From the NCBI RefSeq assembly GCF_037137055.1, contig NZ_JBBBNY010000006.1:106088-170087 (forward strand): a stretch of DNA of 64,000 nt, given 5' to 3'. Of this stretch, positions 46,815 through 56,479 are shown piece by piece (position 1 is the first letter of the stretch; every line of letters begins with the position of its first letter). This stretch comes from Frateuria_A yonginensis. Lineage in GTDB: Bacteria > Pseudomonadota > Gammaproteobacteria > Xanthomonadales > Rhodanobacteraceae. A program made the translations under genes and the position numbers. The notes beneath the pieces are model-generated. The model worked only from the letters and a program-made list of their open reading frames with translations. It made no database searches and was not told the DNA's origin.

Positions 46815-47342
46815 ATGCCCCCACGACCCGCGCGCTCCCGTCTTTTCGCCCTGGCATGGCTGTGCGCCGGCTTCGCCTGGACCTGCGGCGCCCTCGCCGC
46901 GACCGCCGCCGGCGATTTCCCCCTGGCCGGCACCTGGAACCTCGTCGCGGCCGACGTGCAGCACCCGGACGGCTCGCGCACGCGCGACTACGGCGCCGCA
47001 CCCAGGGGACGGCTGATGATCGACCGGCAGGGCCGGTACTCGCTGCAGATCTTCCGCACCGACCGCCCGCGCTTCGCCGGCGGCGACAAGGCCAAAGGCA
47101 GCGCCGAGGAATACCGCGCCGCCGCGATGGGCTCGAGCACCCACTTCGGCACGATCCGGATCGACCCGGCCAGGCACCTGCTGGTCTTCCACATCGAGGG
47201 CGCCTCCTTCCCCAACTGGGAGGGGCAGCAGCAGAGCCGGCGCTACGAGTGGCAGGGCGACGTGCTCAGCTATCGCGTGCCGCCGCGTCCGGACGGCAAC
47301 GTGCCGATCACCGTGTGGCGGCGCGTCGCACCGGCGCGTTGA
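46815..47342 (+). CDS. Secreted lipocalin-like protein
   Basis: A 175-residue protein with a signal peptide (1-31). The mature part fits the lipocalin-like family of small secreted bacterial proteins: LAGTWNLVAADVQHPDGSRT (strand A with the GTW motif), GRLMIDRQGRYSLQIF, GTIRIDPARHLLVFH and the final YRVPPRPDGNVPITVWRR. It would bind a small hydrophobic ligand in the periplasm. The start at 46815 is preferred (GAGGAA 8 nt upstream); an ATG at 46791 adds eight residues. Probably controlled by LysR 2. Confidence 0.75.
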   Translation: MPPRPARSRLFALAWLCAGFAWTCGALAATAAGDFPLAGTWNLVAADVQHPDGSRTRDYGAAPRGRLMIDRQGRYSLQIFRTDRPRFAGGDKAKGSAEEYRAAAMGSSTHFGTIRIDPARHLLVFHIEGASFPNWEGQQQSRRYEWQGDVLSYRVPPRPDGNVPITVWRRVAPAR

Positions 47343-47423
47343 CCGGCGCCACGGCGCCGGATGCGTCAGGCACGGGGGCCGGTCCAGGCACCAGCCGAAA
47401 CCGCGCCTCCGGGCGCCATCCGG

Positions 47424-47978
47424 CTAGGGCGCGTCCGCCGCTTCCGGTGCGCCAAACGCCTTGCTGTAGTACCCGGAGGGATCGAAGCAGCAGACCCGCC
47501 GTTTGCCGGAAGCCAGCATGTCGCAGGCATCGGCGATCCGCTTGGCCCGGGTGGCCGGCTGCTTGGCCGAGGTGATCCAGTGGATCCAGTCCACGCGCGC
47601 CAGGGTGGTCGTGCTGTCCCAGGCCGCCCGCGCCTCCGGCGCATCGGCCAGCGCATCGCGCAGGTCCGGTGGCAGGTCCGGCTCCGGCTCCTTCGCCACC
47701 GGCGCGATCTCGAGCACGACCGCGTCGCCGATCGCCACACCCGCAGCCTCACGCAAGGCCTCATCCACCTTCAGCCAGTGGCTCAGCCGGCCATCCGGTT
47801 CGAGCGTGGCGCGGAACGCCTGGCCGTTGAGCGTGCCCTCGACGGTGGTCCTCCCGCGCCGCGGGAGCCGGGCGCTGGCTTCAGCGGGCAGGACCACGAA
47901 CGCCCAGGACGCGTCACGCGGTTCCACCGGGCGCCGCAGCCTTGCCTCGAATCGGGATGTGCTGTTCTTCTTGGCCAT
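47424..47978 (-). CDS. DUF1905 / YdeI-OmpD-associated family protein
   Basis: A 184-residue cytoplasmic protein with an N-terminal DUF1905 beta barrel (FEARLRRPVEP, SWAFVVLPAEA, then VEGTLNGQAFRATLEPDGRL) and a C-terminal helical YdeI-like part (ALADAPEARAAWDSTTTLAR, WIHWITSAKQPATRAKRI). Both halves are usual for the family, which is linked to resistance to bacteriocins and other peptides in some reports. Start at 47978. Convergent with the lipocalin gene. Confidence 0.8.
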   Translation of the reverse strand: MAKKNSTSRFEARLRRPVEPRDASWAFVVLPAEASARLPRRGRTTVEGTLNGQAFRATLEPDGRLSHWLKVDEALREAAGVAIGDAVVLEIAPVAKEPEPDLPPDLRDALADAPEARAAWDSTTTLARVDWIHWITSAKQPATRAKRIADACDMLASGKRRVCCFDPSGYYSKAFGAPEAADAP

Positions 47979-48178
47979 CGTTGTTCGCCGGCGGGATGCG
48001 CAAGGGTACACGGCCGTACGACCCGGTTCACCGCCCCTCCCGGCACGCGCGCACGAGCCATGCTCGGGGCAGCGCCCCGGGCCCGCGCCTTCAGGTGGCC
48101 TGCCGCCACCGTCGCCCGCGATAGACTTCGGCTTCCACCCAGTGAACCCGACCCAATGGCCCCATGAGGAGCGCCCCC

Positions 48179-48937
48179 ATGCCTTCCTGGTTCGTGCATC
48201 AGACCCAACGTTGGATCGTCGTCCTGTCGCTTCTGCTGTCGTATGCGGCGTACGCAGGCGAGCCCGTCACGTTGCAGGCCAGCGACGATGGCACGGTCTT
48301 CGGTACCCTGAGCCGCGCCGGAGGACACACCGATACCATCCTGCTGCTGTTCCACCAGGCCGGCGCGAGCCGGCAGGAATACGACCCGCTGGTGCCGGTG
48401 CTGACCAAGATGGGTTACGACACGCTGGCCATCGACCAGCGTTCCGGCGACGGCCTGTTCGGCGGCCGCAACGAGACCGTGGCCCGGCGCGGCGGCTCGG
48501 CCGACTACCTGGACGCCCTGCCGGACCTGGAAGGCGCGCTGGCCTGGGCCCGGAAACACCACTACGCCCGCATTGGCGTGGTCGGCAGTTCGTACTCGGC
48601 CTCGCTGGCGATCCTGCTGGCCGCGAAGCACCCGCAGGCGATCGCCGCCGTCGCCAGCTTCTCCCCCGGCGAATACTTCGACGACAAGGACCTGGTCAAG
48701 CGCGCCGCCGCGAAGATCACGGTGCCCTTCTACATCACCACCCGACCCGAGGAAGAGGACAAGGTGCAGGAGGTGCTGCGCGACGCCCACGGCGCGAACG
48801 TCACGCACTACCGCCAGGCGGTCGGCGTGCACGGCGCATCGACCCTGGTGCAGGCGCGCGACCCGCAGGGTTACGCCGCTAACCTGCGCAGCTTCACGGA
48901 TTTCCTGCGCCGGGCGCTACCGCCGGGAACGCCCTAG
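48179..48937 (+). CDS. Secreted alpha/beta hydrolase (dienelactone-hydrolase-like)
   Basis: A 252-residue exported hydrolase. The signal is residues 1-26 (VVLSLLLSYAAYAG). Nucleophile Ser in GVVGSSYSASLA (about 135), acid in the strand before ITTRPEEEDK, and a His in VGVHGASTLV (about 218). The FHQAGASRQEY motif with YDTLAIDQRSG fits the dienelactone-hydrolase branch. Start ATG 48179 after GAGGAG. Substrate unknown. The gene stands alone and is convergent with the periplasmic-binding-like gene. Confidence 0.8.
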   Translation: MPSWFVHQTQRWIVVLSLLLSYAAYAGEPVTLQASDDGTVFGTLSRAGGHTDTILLLFHQAGASRQEYDPLVPVLTKMGYDTLAIDQRSGDGLFGGRNETVARRGGSADYLDALPDLEGALAWARKHHYARIGVVGSSYSASLAILLAAKHPQAIAAVASFSPGEYFDDKDLVKRAAAKITVPFYITTRPEEEDKVQEVLRDAHGANVTHYRQAVGVHGASTLVQARDPQGYAANLRSFTDFLRRALPPGTP

Positions 48938-48982
48938 CGCGGTCCGCAAGCCGAATGCTCCGTCGCCGGTGCTTGGTGGCGA

Positions 48983-50104
48983 TCAGGCCTTCCCGTCGGG
49001 ATGAAGAACCCGGAAGCGATCGGGGCGAGCCGGATCCCGATCGACGACCTGGATGGGCGCCGTAGCCCATTGCCAGACATCGACGCCCGGCACGCGGGCG
49101 AAGCGGATGCGCCCGCGCGTGCCTTCGACGTCGATGTGCGGCCATGCGCCGGCCAGGCCCGCCCGGTCCGTGCCGTGCGTGCGCAGCGCGTCGGCAAGAA
49201 CCAGGAGGGTGTCGTAGCCCTCGAAGGCGACGAAGGACGGTGCCTCGGCCAGCCGTTCGCGCAGGACGGCTTCGACGCGCGCCCCCAGTGGCGAGAGGCG
49301 CGCCGGCAGGTAGCGCAGGAACGGAACCGCGGCACCCTGGTCGCCCAGCGACCCCGCCCAGGTGGCGAATTCCGGTTGCCCGGCCGGCGCGCCCAGCAAC
49401 ACCCGGGCGAGACGCCGGTCGCGGCGGACGGCGTTGACGATCGAGACGGCCGGCTCGGGAAAGCCGACCAACAGCAGGAGCGCGGTCGCGCCGTGGTCGA
49501 CGACGGCGTCGCCCACGGCCGCCGGACCCAGCGCGCGCGCATCGAGTTCGATCACCTGGCCGCCGCGTGGCGCGAGGTGCTCGCGCAGGATGTGCGCCCC
49601 GGCGTTCCAGTACGCACTCGGTTCGGTGGCCACGGCGATGCGCCGGTGGCCCGCGCGGAGAAGGACATCGGCGTAGATCGGCCAGCTGCGGGACTGTGGC
49701 GGCGCGAGGCGCGCAACCCGGTCCGTCGGTCGATCGGTGAGCGTATCGAGCACCGCCGAGGCGCAGAGGAACGGCACGCCGAGGGCATCGGCCCTGGCTG
49801 CCGCGGCGCGGGCGACGACGCTGTGGTACTCCCCGGCAAGCGCGGCCACGCCCAGGCCCGCGAACTCCTCGACGGCTGCGGCGGCATGCTGCGGATCGCC
49901 CCGGGTGTCGCGGACCACCAGCTCGAGCGGCCGTCCGGCGATTCCGCCCGTGGCATTGACGTCGCTCGCCGCCAGCTGCAGCCCGGCGAGCAGATGCCGT
50001 CCGGCGTCGATCCAGCCCGGCCGGGTGAGCGGGGCCAGCGCGCCGATCCGGACAGGCGCGCCCGCGAACGGCCCCGGCGCATCAGACCGCGCTATCGGCT
50101 TCAT
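48983..50104 (-). CDS. Type I periplasmic-binding-like protein without signal peptide
   Basis: A 373-residue protein of the branched-chain amino-acid/amide-binding (LivJ/AmiC-like) family: RIGALAPLTRPGWIDAGRHL, LAASDVNATGGIAGRPLELV, VRDTRGDPQHAAAAVEEF, SFVAFEGYDTLLVLADALR. It begins MKPIARSDAPGPFAGAPVRI with no signal peptide, so it would remain in the cytoplasm unless a start upstream is used; none is plausible. No ABC transporter genes are adjacent. That layout resembles cytoplasmic ligand sensors (AmiC of Pseudomonas), but no regulatory partner is seen. Confidence 0.72.
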   Translation of the reverse strand: MKPIARSDAPGPFAGAPVRIGALAPLTRPGWIDAGRHLLAGLQLAASDVNATGGIAGRPLELVVRDTRGDPQHAAAAVEEFAGLGVAALAGEYHSVVARAAAARADALGVPFLCASAVLDTLTDRPTDRVARLAPPQSRSWPIYADVLLRAGHRRIAVATEPSAYWNAGAHILREHLAPRGGQVIELDARALGPAAVGDAVVDHGATALLLLVGFPEPAVSIVNAVRRDRRLARVLLGAPAGQPEFATWAGSLGDQGAAVPFLRYLPARLSPLGARVEAVLRERLAEAPSFVAFEGYDTLLVLADALRTHGTDRAGLAGAWPHIDVEGTRGRIRFARVPGVDVWQWATAPIQVVDRDPARPDRFRVLHPDGKA

Positions 50105-50297
50105 GCATCGTCTCGCGCATGACCATCGGGAACAGGCGGCCCGTGGCCGCGCCAGGAGCCCCGGCACGCGGCGTCGAGGACGTGCCTCGATCTTGCAGGA
50201 TCCTCCGGGGACGAGCGTCCGCAAGCCGCCGCGCTGCGGGCCGTGCCACCGCCACCGACCGCACGCGACGAGTCATCACCCCCGGCACCCCGGCTCG

Positions 50298-50855
50298 TCA
50301 CCCGCGCCAGTTGGCGTGCGTGCGCCAGAATTCCACGCTGCGGCGGTAGGCCTCCCGGTCCAGCGGCACGCCCGAGCCACCCTCTTCCACGCCCAGCGCG
50401 TTGCGCATCATGGTGATCGGCGCCATCGGCGTTTCCTCGGGCTCGGCGGTGTACATGCAGCCCACCACGCCCCAGTCGGCCTGGATGGGCGAACCCTCCT
50501 TCGCCAGCTGCTCGCGGCTGTACAGGATCGGGATCAGGTAACCGGCCACCGGCGGCTCCAACCCCTCGAACCAGCGCACCAGCACCGGCAGCTCGTCGCG
50601 CGTGCGCGCTTCGTAGTCCGAACGCAGCAGGTGCCGGTTGTCGTCGGTAATCGGCACCGCCAGGCAGCGCGTGGACGTCCAGTTGCGATGCACGTGCAGC
50701 TTGCAGAACGGCGCATAGCCGTCGAGCACCTTCAGCGGCGGGACCTCGTTGAGGTGGCGCTCGAACGCCTCGGGCGTGCAGTCCTGGATCGTGTTGCGGC
50801 GCGGCTCGCGCGGGAACAGCCGCGGGAGGGCGAAGTCGGTGAGGGCGATGGACAT
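50298..50855 (-). CDS. DUF3228 family protein
   Basis: A 185-residue cytoplasmic protein. Motifs recognised from the DUF3228 family: FCKLHVHRNWT, GYLIPILYSREQLAKEG, WGVVGCMYTAEPEETPMAPI and MRNALGVEEGGSG. The His-Val-His pattern may bind metal but this is not established. Similar proteins are conserved in many bacteria and plants. Start at 50855; 72 bp from the GST gene upstream on the same strand, so co-transcription is possible. Confidence 0.78.
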   Translation of the reverse strand: MSIALTDFALPRLFPREPRRNTIQDCTPEAFERHLNEVPPLKVLDGYAPFCKLHVHRNWTSTRCLAVPITDDNRHLLRSDYEARTRDELPVLVRWFEGLEPPVAGYLIPILYSREQLAKEGSPIQADWGVVGCMYTAEPEETPMAPITMMRNALGVEEGGSGVPLDREAYRRSVEFWRTHANWRG

Positions 50856-50927
50856 GCGGCGCTGGCCGTGGCTCGGGGCGCATGATTATTGCCTGATCGG
50901 GGCGGCCCCGACCAAGCAACCAAGACG

Positions 50928-51581
50928 CTACCCGCCCTCTCTCACGGCGGCAGCCACCGCCGCCTGGGCGGCGTAGGCGCGCTGGTAGGCGGGCCGCGCT
51001 TCGCCACGTGCGACGTAGGCCGCCAGTTCCGGAAATTCGTCCAGCAGGCCCGAGGGCCTCAGCCGGAGCAGCACCGACACCATCATCAGGTCGCCGGCGC
51101 TGAAGGCGCCATCGAGCCACTCGGCATCGCCCAGGCGGGCGGAAAGCTGGCGCAGCCGGACGCGGATGCGCTCCAGCACCAGCGGCAGGCGCTCCTGGGC
51201 CCATGGCTTGTCGCCCTCCAGGATCTTCACGGTGACCAGCTCGAGGACCGGCGGCTCCACCGTATTGACGGCAGCGAACATCCAGCTGATCGCCCGCGCA
51301 CGCGCGTCGGGGTCGAACGGCAACAGGCCCGCATGGCGCTCGGCGATGTGGAAGACGATCGCACCGGTCTCGAACAGGGCGAGCCCGCCTTCCTCGTAGG
51401 TGGGAATCTGGCCGAACGGGTGAATGGCCAGGTGCGCAGGTTCCTTCATCGCCTGGAACGAGACCAGGCGCACCTCGTAAGGCTGACCCACCTCTTCCAG
51501 CGCCCAGCGGACGCGCGTATCGCGCGACAGTCCGCGGCCGCCATCGGGCGAACGTTCGAAGGCGGTGATGGTGATAGTCAT
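50928..51581 (-). CDS. Glutathione S-transferase family protein
   Basis: A 217-residue GST with an intact thioredoxin-like N-domain (DTRVRWALEEVGQPYEVRLV, FGQIPTYEEGGLALFETGAI) and helical C-domain (DAEWLDGAFSAGDLMMVSVL, the N-capping box FSAGD). The G-site Ser is in RGLSRDTRV. It shows the standard FETGAIVFHIAE loop that binds gamma-glutamyl. Soluble, cytoplasmic, probably detoxifying electrophiles or peroxides. Distinct from the broken GST at 2492. Followed by the DUF3228 gene. Confidence 0.87.
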   Translation of the reverse strand: MTITITAFERSPDGGRGLSRDTRVRWALEEVGQPYEVRLVSFQAMKEPAHLAIHPFGQIPTYEEGGLALFETGAIVFHIAERHAGLLPFDPDARARAISWMFAAVNTVEPPVLELVTVKILEGDKPWAQERLPLVLERIRVRLRQLSARLGDAEWLDGAFSAGDLMMVSVLLRLRPSGLLDEFPELAAYVARGEARPAYQRAYAAQAAVAAAVREGG

Positions 51582-51848
51582 GGTGAGGCTCCTCGTGGCA
51601 AAGATCGCATGACAGGGCGGAAAGCGGCCGGACAGCGCCGCGCTGGAAACGCCCCATCAGGCCAGGGCGGGCTCCCGATCGCAGGATGCCATCCCTACGA
51701 CGATCCGCCCCCGCGCGGATCGACACGGCCCGGAGAACGCCGAGCGAACCTGCGCCGCCACCTGGCGCCTCCCCGCCGGCGCCTGTGCTTGAGAAAGGCG
51801 CATACCGCCCTGATCCATGGAACGCCACGACTTCCTCCCGCAGGGGCC

Positions 51849-52604
51849 ATGCTCGACACCATCCGAAACTGGCGCGTACGCCGCGTCGTCGCCCGGCACC
51901 CCATCGCCGAACCGCTCTGGCAGCACGCGCTACGCCAGTGCGCCCCGGCGCGCCGGCTGGGCGCTACGGACCAGGCCGCGCTGCGCGTGCTGGTCACGCT
52001 GTTCCTGGAAGACAAGGCGCTGGAGCCGGTGCAGGGGCTGGAGCTGGACGAGGCCGACCGCGTCCTGCTCGCGACCCACGCCTGCGTCCCCATCCTGAAG
52101 CTGGGCCTGGACTGGTACGACGGCTGGCACAGCGTGATCGTCTACCCGGACGCGTTCATCCCGCGCCGCACGCACACCGATGAAGCCGGCGTGGTTCACG
52201 AGACCCGCAACGCGATGGCCGGCGAGGCGTGGGGGCGCGGGCCGGTGATCCTGTCGTGGGCGGACGTGCTCGATGCCGGCAAGGTACCGGGCCACAACGT
52301 GGTCATCCACGAGATGGCGCACAAGCTCGACATGCTCAATGGGGAGGCCAACGGCTTCCCGCCCCTGCAGCGGCGCATGGACCGCCGCGCCTGGACGCAG
52401 GTCTTCTCCCGCGCCTGGAACCGCCTGCGCGACGATCATCGCAACGGCCTCCCCTTGCCGATCGACCCGTACGGCCTGGAAAGCGAGGCCGAGTTCTTCG
52501 CGGTGGCCAGCGAGCAGTTCTTCGAGCAACCGGCCGCCCTGCGCGAGCACCTGCCGGAGGTCTATCGGCAGCTGGAACAGTTCTACCGGCAGCACCCGTA
52601 TTGA
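51849..52604 (+). CDS. mtfA: MtfA-type zinc peptidase (M90)
   Basis: A 251-residue M90 metallopeptidase. The zinc motif HEMAH is at 154-158 and Glu215 (ESEAEFFAV) is a likely third ligand. N-terminal conserved parts include EPLWQHALRQ, THACVPILKLGLDWYDGW and VHETRNAMAGEAWGRGPVIL. In E. coli MtfA binds the repressor Mlc and releases ptsG control; Mlc is absent here and in most Xanthomonadales the role is unknown. Start ATG 51849 after GGGG; no closely linked partner. Confidence 0.9.
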   Translation: MLDTIRNWRVRRVVARHPIAEPLWQHALRQCAPARRLGATDQAALRVLVTLFLEDKALEPVQGLELDEADRVLLATHACVPILKLGLDWYDGWHSVIVYPDAFIPRRTHTDEAGVVHETRNAMAGEAWGRGPVILSWADVLDAGKVPGHNVVIHEMAHKLDMLNGEANGFPPLQRRMDRRAWTQVFSRAWNRLRDDHRNGLPLPIDPYGLESEAEFFAVASEQFFEQPAALREHLPEVYRQLEQFYRQHPY

Positions 52605-52690
52605 GGCTCGGCGCCCGAGGCCGGTGGCGCCGCCGCGAGCGCGGTCCTGTCGCGGCTGCGGGTGGCGGCAGCCGCGCCGAAGCACGCTCC

Positions 52691-53708
52691 TCAATTCGCT
52701 GCTCGCGTGAGCGCAGCGCTCTCCGAAGCGCCGGCACACGGCAGCCGGCCCGGCGACGTGGCATGGAATTCGACCGACAGCCCGAGGTCGGCCTGCGTGG
52801 GCGCGAGCACGGATTCGCCGGACAGGCCGCGATAGGTGGTCAGCTTGCGCTGGTAGCCGCGTTCGGCCCAGCGCTGCGCGCGGCCCAGGTCGCTCACGCC
52901 GAAGCTCACGCCCAGCACGCGCGGGCCGCCGCTGGCCAGGGTGTCGGCGGCGATGCCCTGGCCAGCGGGCTGCAGCGCCAGCAGCGCGGTCGGGCCGACC
53001 GGTACGCAGAAGCCTGCGGCACCCACCTGGGGCAGCCTGACCGGCACCGCGTGGCCGAAACCCATCTTCGCCAGTTGGCGGCGGTCGGCGTCCGCGTCGC
53101 CCGACAGCAGCCAGATCGCCGACAGCTCGCGCGCGCCGTTGGGGTGCTCGCGCGTCACCCGGTGATCGCCGGCGTTGGCCGGGTCGAACTGGTCGGGTGC
53201 ATAGTCGGCGGCGTAGTCGATGAAGAAGGTGTTGCTCGACAAGGGCGCGCGATCGAACGCGAACAGTCGCCAGCCGGGCCTGGCGCCATCCGGCCCGGTG
53301 AAGAACGGCGTGACCGCGTAGCCGAGCCCCGCCAGCCTGCGATGGATCGCATCGAGCGCGGCGGCGCGGAAGCCGAAGGTGCGCGACCCCGGCCCGCCCT
53401 TGAGCGCCTGCCGGTCTTCCTTCATGCCCGGGTCGAAGGCCGGATCGGGCCGGGTGATGCCGAGCAACTCGACGAAGCTGCTGTCCGCGAAGCGGACGTA
53501 TCGGTTCTCGACGCCGCCGGGGTCGCGTCCGGGGCGCACCTGGAAGCCCAGCTTGACCGCCATCACCGCGGTCGCCTGGGATGCTGCGTCCCCACAGCAG
53601 GATGTGGTCCAGCCGCGTGGAGGATGCCGCTGGCGCGGGCGTGGGTGTCGAGGCCCCGGCGGTGCCCAGGCTCAGGAGCATCAGCGAAACGGACAGGATC
53701 AGGCGCAT
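52691..53708 (-). pseudogene. Secreted VOC/glyoxalase-like protein, one frameshift
   Basis: The signal peptide and first strand (MRLILSVSLMLLSLGTAGAS, then STRLDHILLWGRSIP) lie in one frame from 53708; the rest (VMAVKLGFQVRPGRDPGGVE, NRYVRFADSSFVELLGI to the end at 52691) is in another after a shift at about 53575-53590, where a run of five C expected for SIPQA reads as three. The full protein would be about 339 residues, a PF13468-type glyoxalase-like protein exported to the periplasm. A short in-frame start at 53566 gives a chain lacking the first strand. The break looks like a homopolymer error. Confidence 0.65.
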
Positions 53709-53955
53709 GTGGACCCTCGCGCGAAAGCTTCGGTTGTTCCCCGGGAGACGAGCGGCGGCCTGCGGGGATTGGCCACCCAGGTCCGTGGACGCCTGTTCCG
53801 GCCTCAGGGGAATCGGTCCGGACCGACGCTCGGGCGACGGCGCCCGAGCGGCCTTTTATCGGCGGTTCGAGCCGCGCCGGCAAGGACAATTTCCGGACAA
53901 AAACGGCCAACGCCGATGCGCGTGCAAGGCCGGCACCGCCGGCCACGACGCGCGA

Positions 53956-54891
53956 TCAGACGCCCGCGCTGCGGCGCAACGATTGCGGCGACATGCCGAA
54001 GGCGCGCACGAAGGCACGGCGCATGCGGCTGGCGGTGCCGAACCCGGTCGAGGCGGCGATGTGGTCCAGGTCGCGATGGCTGGTCTCCACCGCGATGCGG
54101 GCCGCCTCCAGCCGCAGGCCTTCGACGACCTTGGCCGGCGTGGCACCGATCTCCGTCACGAAGGCGCGGGCGAAGTTGCGCGGGCTCATCGCGGCACGCT
54201 CGGCCAGGCGTTCGACCGTCATTGGCTCGGTCAGGCGCGCACGCATCCAGCCGATGAGTTCGACGAAGCGACCGGTGCGGCCGCCCCGCTCGACCAGGGC
54301 GGAGTACTGCGACTGCCCGACGTGCCGCCGCTGGTGCACCACCAGCTGCTGCGCCGTGCGTCGTGCGAGACCGGGGCCGAGGTCGTCCTCGACCAGCGCC
54401 AGCGCCAGATCGATGCCCGCCGAGATGCCCGCCGACGTCCACAGCTTGCCGTCGCGGACGAACATGCGGTCGGCATCGAGACGCACCCGGGGATAGCGCA
54501 GCCGGAAGCGCTCGGCCACGTCCCAGTGCGTGGTGGCGAGGCGGTCGTCGAGCAGGCCGGCCTCGGCGAGGAAGAACGCGCCGGAGCAGACGCCCGCCGC
54601 GCGGCGCCACGCCTCGTCGCCGAGCCAGGCCACGATGTCGCGCTGGCTTTCCTCCAGCTGCGCCAGGGTGCCGCCCGAGACGATCACGGTGTCGAAGCGC
54701 TCCTGCGCCAGCGGCTCCGCGGCCAGGCTCACGCCCGCGGAGCTGCGTACGACACCGCCGCGCGGGGCGAGCACGCTGACCGCATAGCTGCCGGGCCGGA
54801 AGCGCTCGGCCGTCTCGAACACGGCGACCGGACCTGCGGCATCCAGCAGCTGGAAGCCGGGAAAAACGACAATGGCGATCTTGCGTCGCAT
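53956..54891 (-). CDS. GlxA-family regulator 1 (DJ-1/PfpI domain plus AraC domain)
   Basis: A 311-residue regulator: an N-terminal DJ-1/PfpI domain (IAIVVFPGFQLLDAAGPVAV at 4-23; nucleophile-elbow Cys in GVCSGAFFLAEAG near 100; acidic SGGTLAQLEES) and a C-terminal AraC domain (TVERLAERAAMSPRNFARAF, DHIAASTGFGTASRMRRAFV). The GlxA group senses small molecules and controls nearby genes. Its start is 54891. It lies downstream of an HD-hydrolase/SDR pair on the same strand, with another GlxA-type gene on the other side. Confidence 0.87.
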   Translation of the reverse strand: MRRKIAIVVFPGFQLLDAAGPVAVFETAERFRPGSYAVSVLAPRGGVVRSSAGVSLAAEPLAQERFDTVIVSGGTLAQLEESQRDIVAWLGDEAWRRAAGVCSGAFFLAEAGLLDDRLATTHWDVAERFRLRYPRVRLDADRMFVRDGKLWTSAGISAGIDLALALVEDDLGPGLARRTAQQLVVHQRRHVGQSQYSALVERGGRTGRFVELIGWMRARLTEPMTVERLAERAAMSPRNFARAFVTEIGATPAKVVEGLRLEAARIAVETSHRDLDHIAASTGFGTASRMRRAFVRAFGMSPQSLRRSAGV

Positions 54892-55090
54892 GGCTCCGGT
54901 CGTCCGAGTCGGTCCGGCCGGGAAGGTGGCGGAGCGACTAGCCGCGCGTCAAGCTGCAAGTGGGCAACACGCACTTGCACGCGCTTGCGGGGATTCGCCG
55001 GCGCGCAAGCCGCGGCGAGCGGACCTGCCCCGTCGACTCCGGCGGTAGCGGGCACGGAAGGCCCGGTGCGTGCCCGCCCCGCTCAGCCGA

Positions 55091-55810
55091 TCACGGCGCG
55101 GTCCTGCCGATCGACCCGCCGCCGTCGACGAACAAGGTCTGCCCCGTGATGAAGCCGGCCTCGTCGGACAGCAGGAAGGCGATCGCCGCCGCGATTTCCT
55201 CAGGCTTGCCCAGGCGCCGCATCGGGATCATGGACAGGAACCGGCCCTCGGCCTCGCTTCCCGCCGGCGTGTTGCGGCGGAACATCTCGGTCTCGACGGG
55301 GCCCGGCGCCACCGCGTTGACCGTGATGCCGGTCTCCGCCAGCTCCATCGCCCAGGTGCGCGTGAGGCTGTTCACGGCGGCCTTGGCGGCCGCATACCCG
55401 CTGCGGTTGGGAATGCCCACCGTCACCAGGCTGGTCACGTTCACGATCCTGCCCCAACCTTTCGCCTTCAAGGTGGGCAGGAGCGCCTGCACGGTCTGGA
55501 TGGTGGAGTGTACGTTGACGTGCATCATGGCGTCGACGTCGCCGAGGTCGATCTGCCCCAACGGGTGCAGCCGGGCCAGGCCCAGGTTGTTGACCACGCC
55601 GTCGAAGGCATAGCGCCCGGCGAGGTCCGCCAGCGCGCTCGCCAAGGCGCGGGTGTCGCCCATGTCGATCGATACCAGCGTGCCGGGGAAGCTCGCGTCC
55701 GGCTCGCGGGCGATGCCCACGACGTGGTGGCCGGCGTCGGCGAGCCGCTGCGAAAGCGCACGCCCGATGCCCTTGCTGGCGCCGGTGACGAGGAAGGTGC
55801 GAACGGCCAT
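55091..55810 (-). CDS. Short-chain dehydrogenase/reductase
   Basis: A 239-residue classical SDR: nucleotide loop TGASKGIG (9-16), NNLG variant of NNAG, catalytic Ser in TSLVT and YAAAK (Tyr and Lys about 154/158), and APGPVETEMF after it. The C-terminal FVDGGGSIG is intact. The cofactor is probably NADP(H) by the Lys before the last Gly of the loop, which is weak evidence. It lies 27 bp after the HD-hydrolase gene and is co-transcribed. Substrate unknown; the flanking GlxA regulators suggest induction by a small molecule. Confidence 0.88.
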   Translation of the reverse strand: MAVRTFLVTGASKGIGRALSQRLADAGHHVVGIAREPDASFPGTLVSIDMGDTRALASALADLAGRYAFDGVVNNLGLARLHPLGQIDLGDVDAMMHVNVHSTIQTVQALLPTLKAKGWGRIVNVTSLVTVGIPNRSGYAAAKAAVNSLTRTWAMELAETGITVNAVAPGPVETEMFRRNTPAGSEAEGRFLSMIPMRRLGKPEEIAAAIAFLLSDEAGFITGQTLFVDGGGSIGRTAP

Positions 55811-55837
55811 GATGGGCTCCTACGGTGAAAGCGGCGG

Positions 55838-56479
55838 TCAGGTCGGCCAGGCCGAGCCCAGGATCATCGAACAGAAGTTCCGGCGGACGTAATGGATGTC
55901 CTTGAGCGCCAGCACGTCCGCCTTGACGTTGCCGAACGTCGTCCGCGGCTTGCCGATGAGGCCGTTGGCGAGGTGGTCGATGATGTTCTCCTTGAAGTTC
56001 GCCTCGCGCGGGTGATGCGCGCAGACGTGCTCGCGCTGCTCCCGCGTGAAGTCGTCGTAGGCGATGCCCAGCACGTCCATCTCCACGCCGGCCGTCACCA
56101 GCGCGATCGTCGGCCGCATGTGCTCGGGGATGCCGGGCGTCGTGTGGAGCGCGATGGCGGTCCAGACGTCCTCGATGTCCCGCCCGGCCATGCCGTGGCT
56201 GCTCATGAAGTCGCGCGCGGCGTTGGCGCCATCCACCTCGAACCGCAGGTCGGGACTCGCATGGCGAGGCGTGAGGCCCATGTCGTGGAACATGGCGCCG
56301 AGGTACAGCAGCTCGGCGTCGAAGCTCAGGCCACGTCGGGCGCCGGCGAGCGCACCCCAGAAGAACACCCGGCGGCTGTGGTTGTACAGAAGGTCGTCCT
56401 CCGTATCGCGAACGAGCTGGGTCGCCGCGCGGGCGATCGCGCTGTCGGGCACGCGGACACCGGCGATGACTTCGGGCAT
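55838..56479 (-). CDS. HD-domain hydrolase (cyanamide-hydratase-like family)
   Basis: A 213-residue HD-superfamily protein. Metal-binding motif: NHSRR (His about 35), AMFHDMGL (His-Asp about 66-67) and IALHTTPGI (His about 112), followed by HHPREANFKENIIDH. This matches the family named after fungal cyanamide hydratase, whose bacterial members have no proven substrate. The ATG at 56479 leaves no reasonable alternative. First gene of a tight pair with the SDR; both lie between two GlxA-type regulators. Confidence 0.8.
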   Translation of the reverse strand: MPEVIAGVRVPDSAIARAATQLVRDTEDDLLYNHSRRVFFWGALAGARRGLSFDAELLYLGAMFHDMGLTPRHASPDLRFEVDGANAARDFMSSHGMAGRDIEDVWTAIALHTTPGIPEHMRPTIALVTAGVEMDVLGIAYDDFTREQREHVCAHHPREANFKENIIDHLANGLIGKPRTTFGNVKADVLALKDIHYVRRNFCSMILGSAWPT

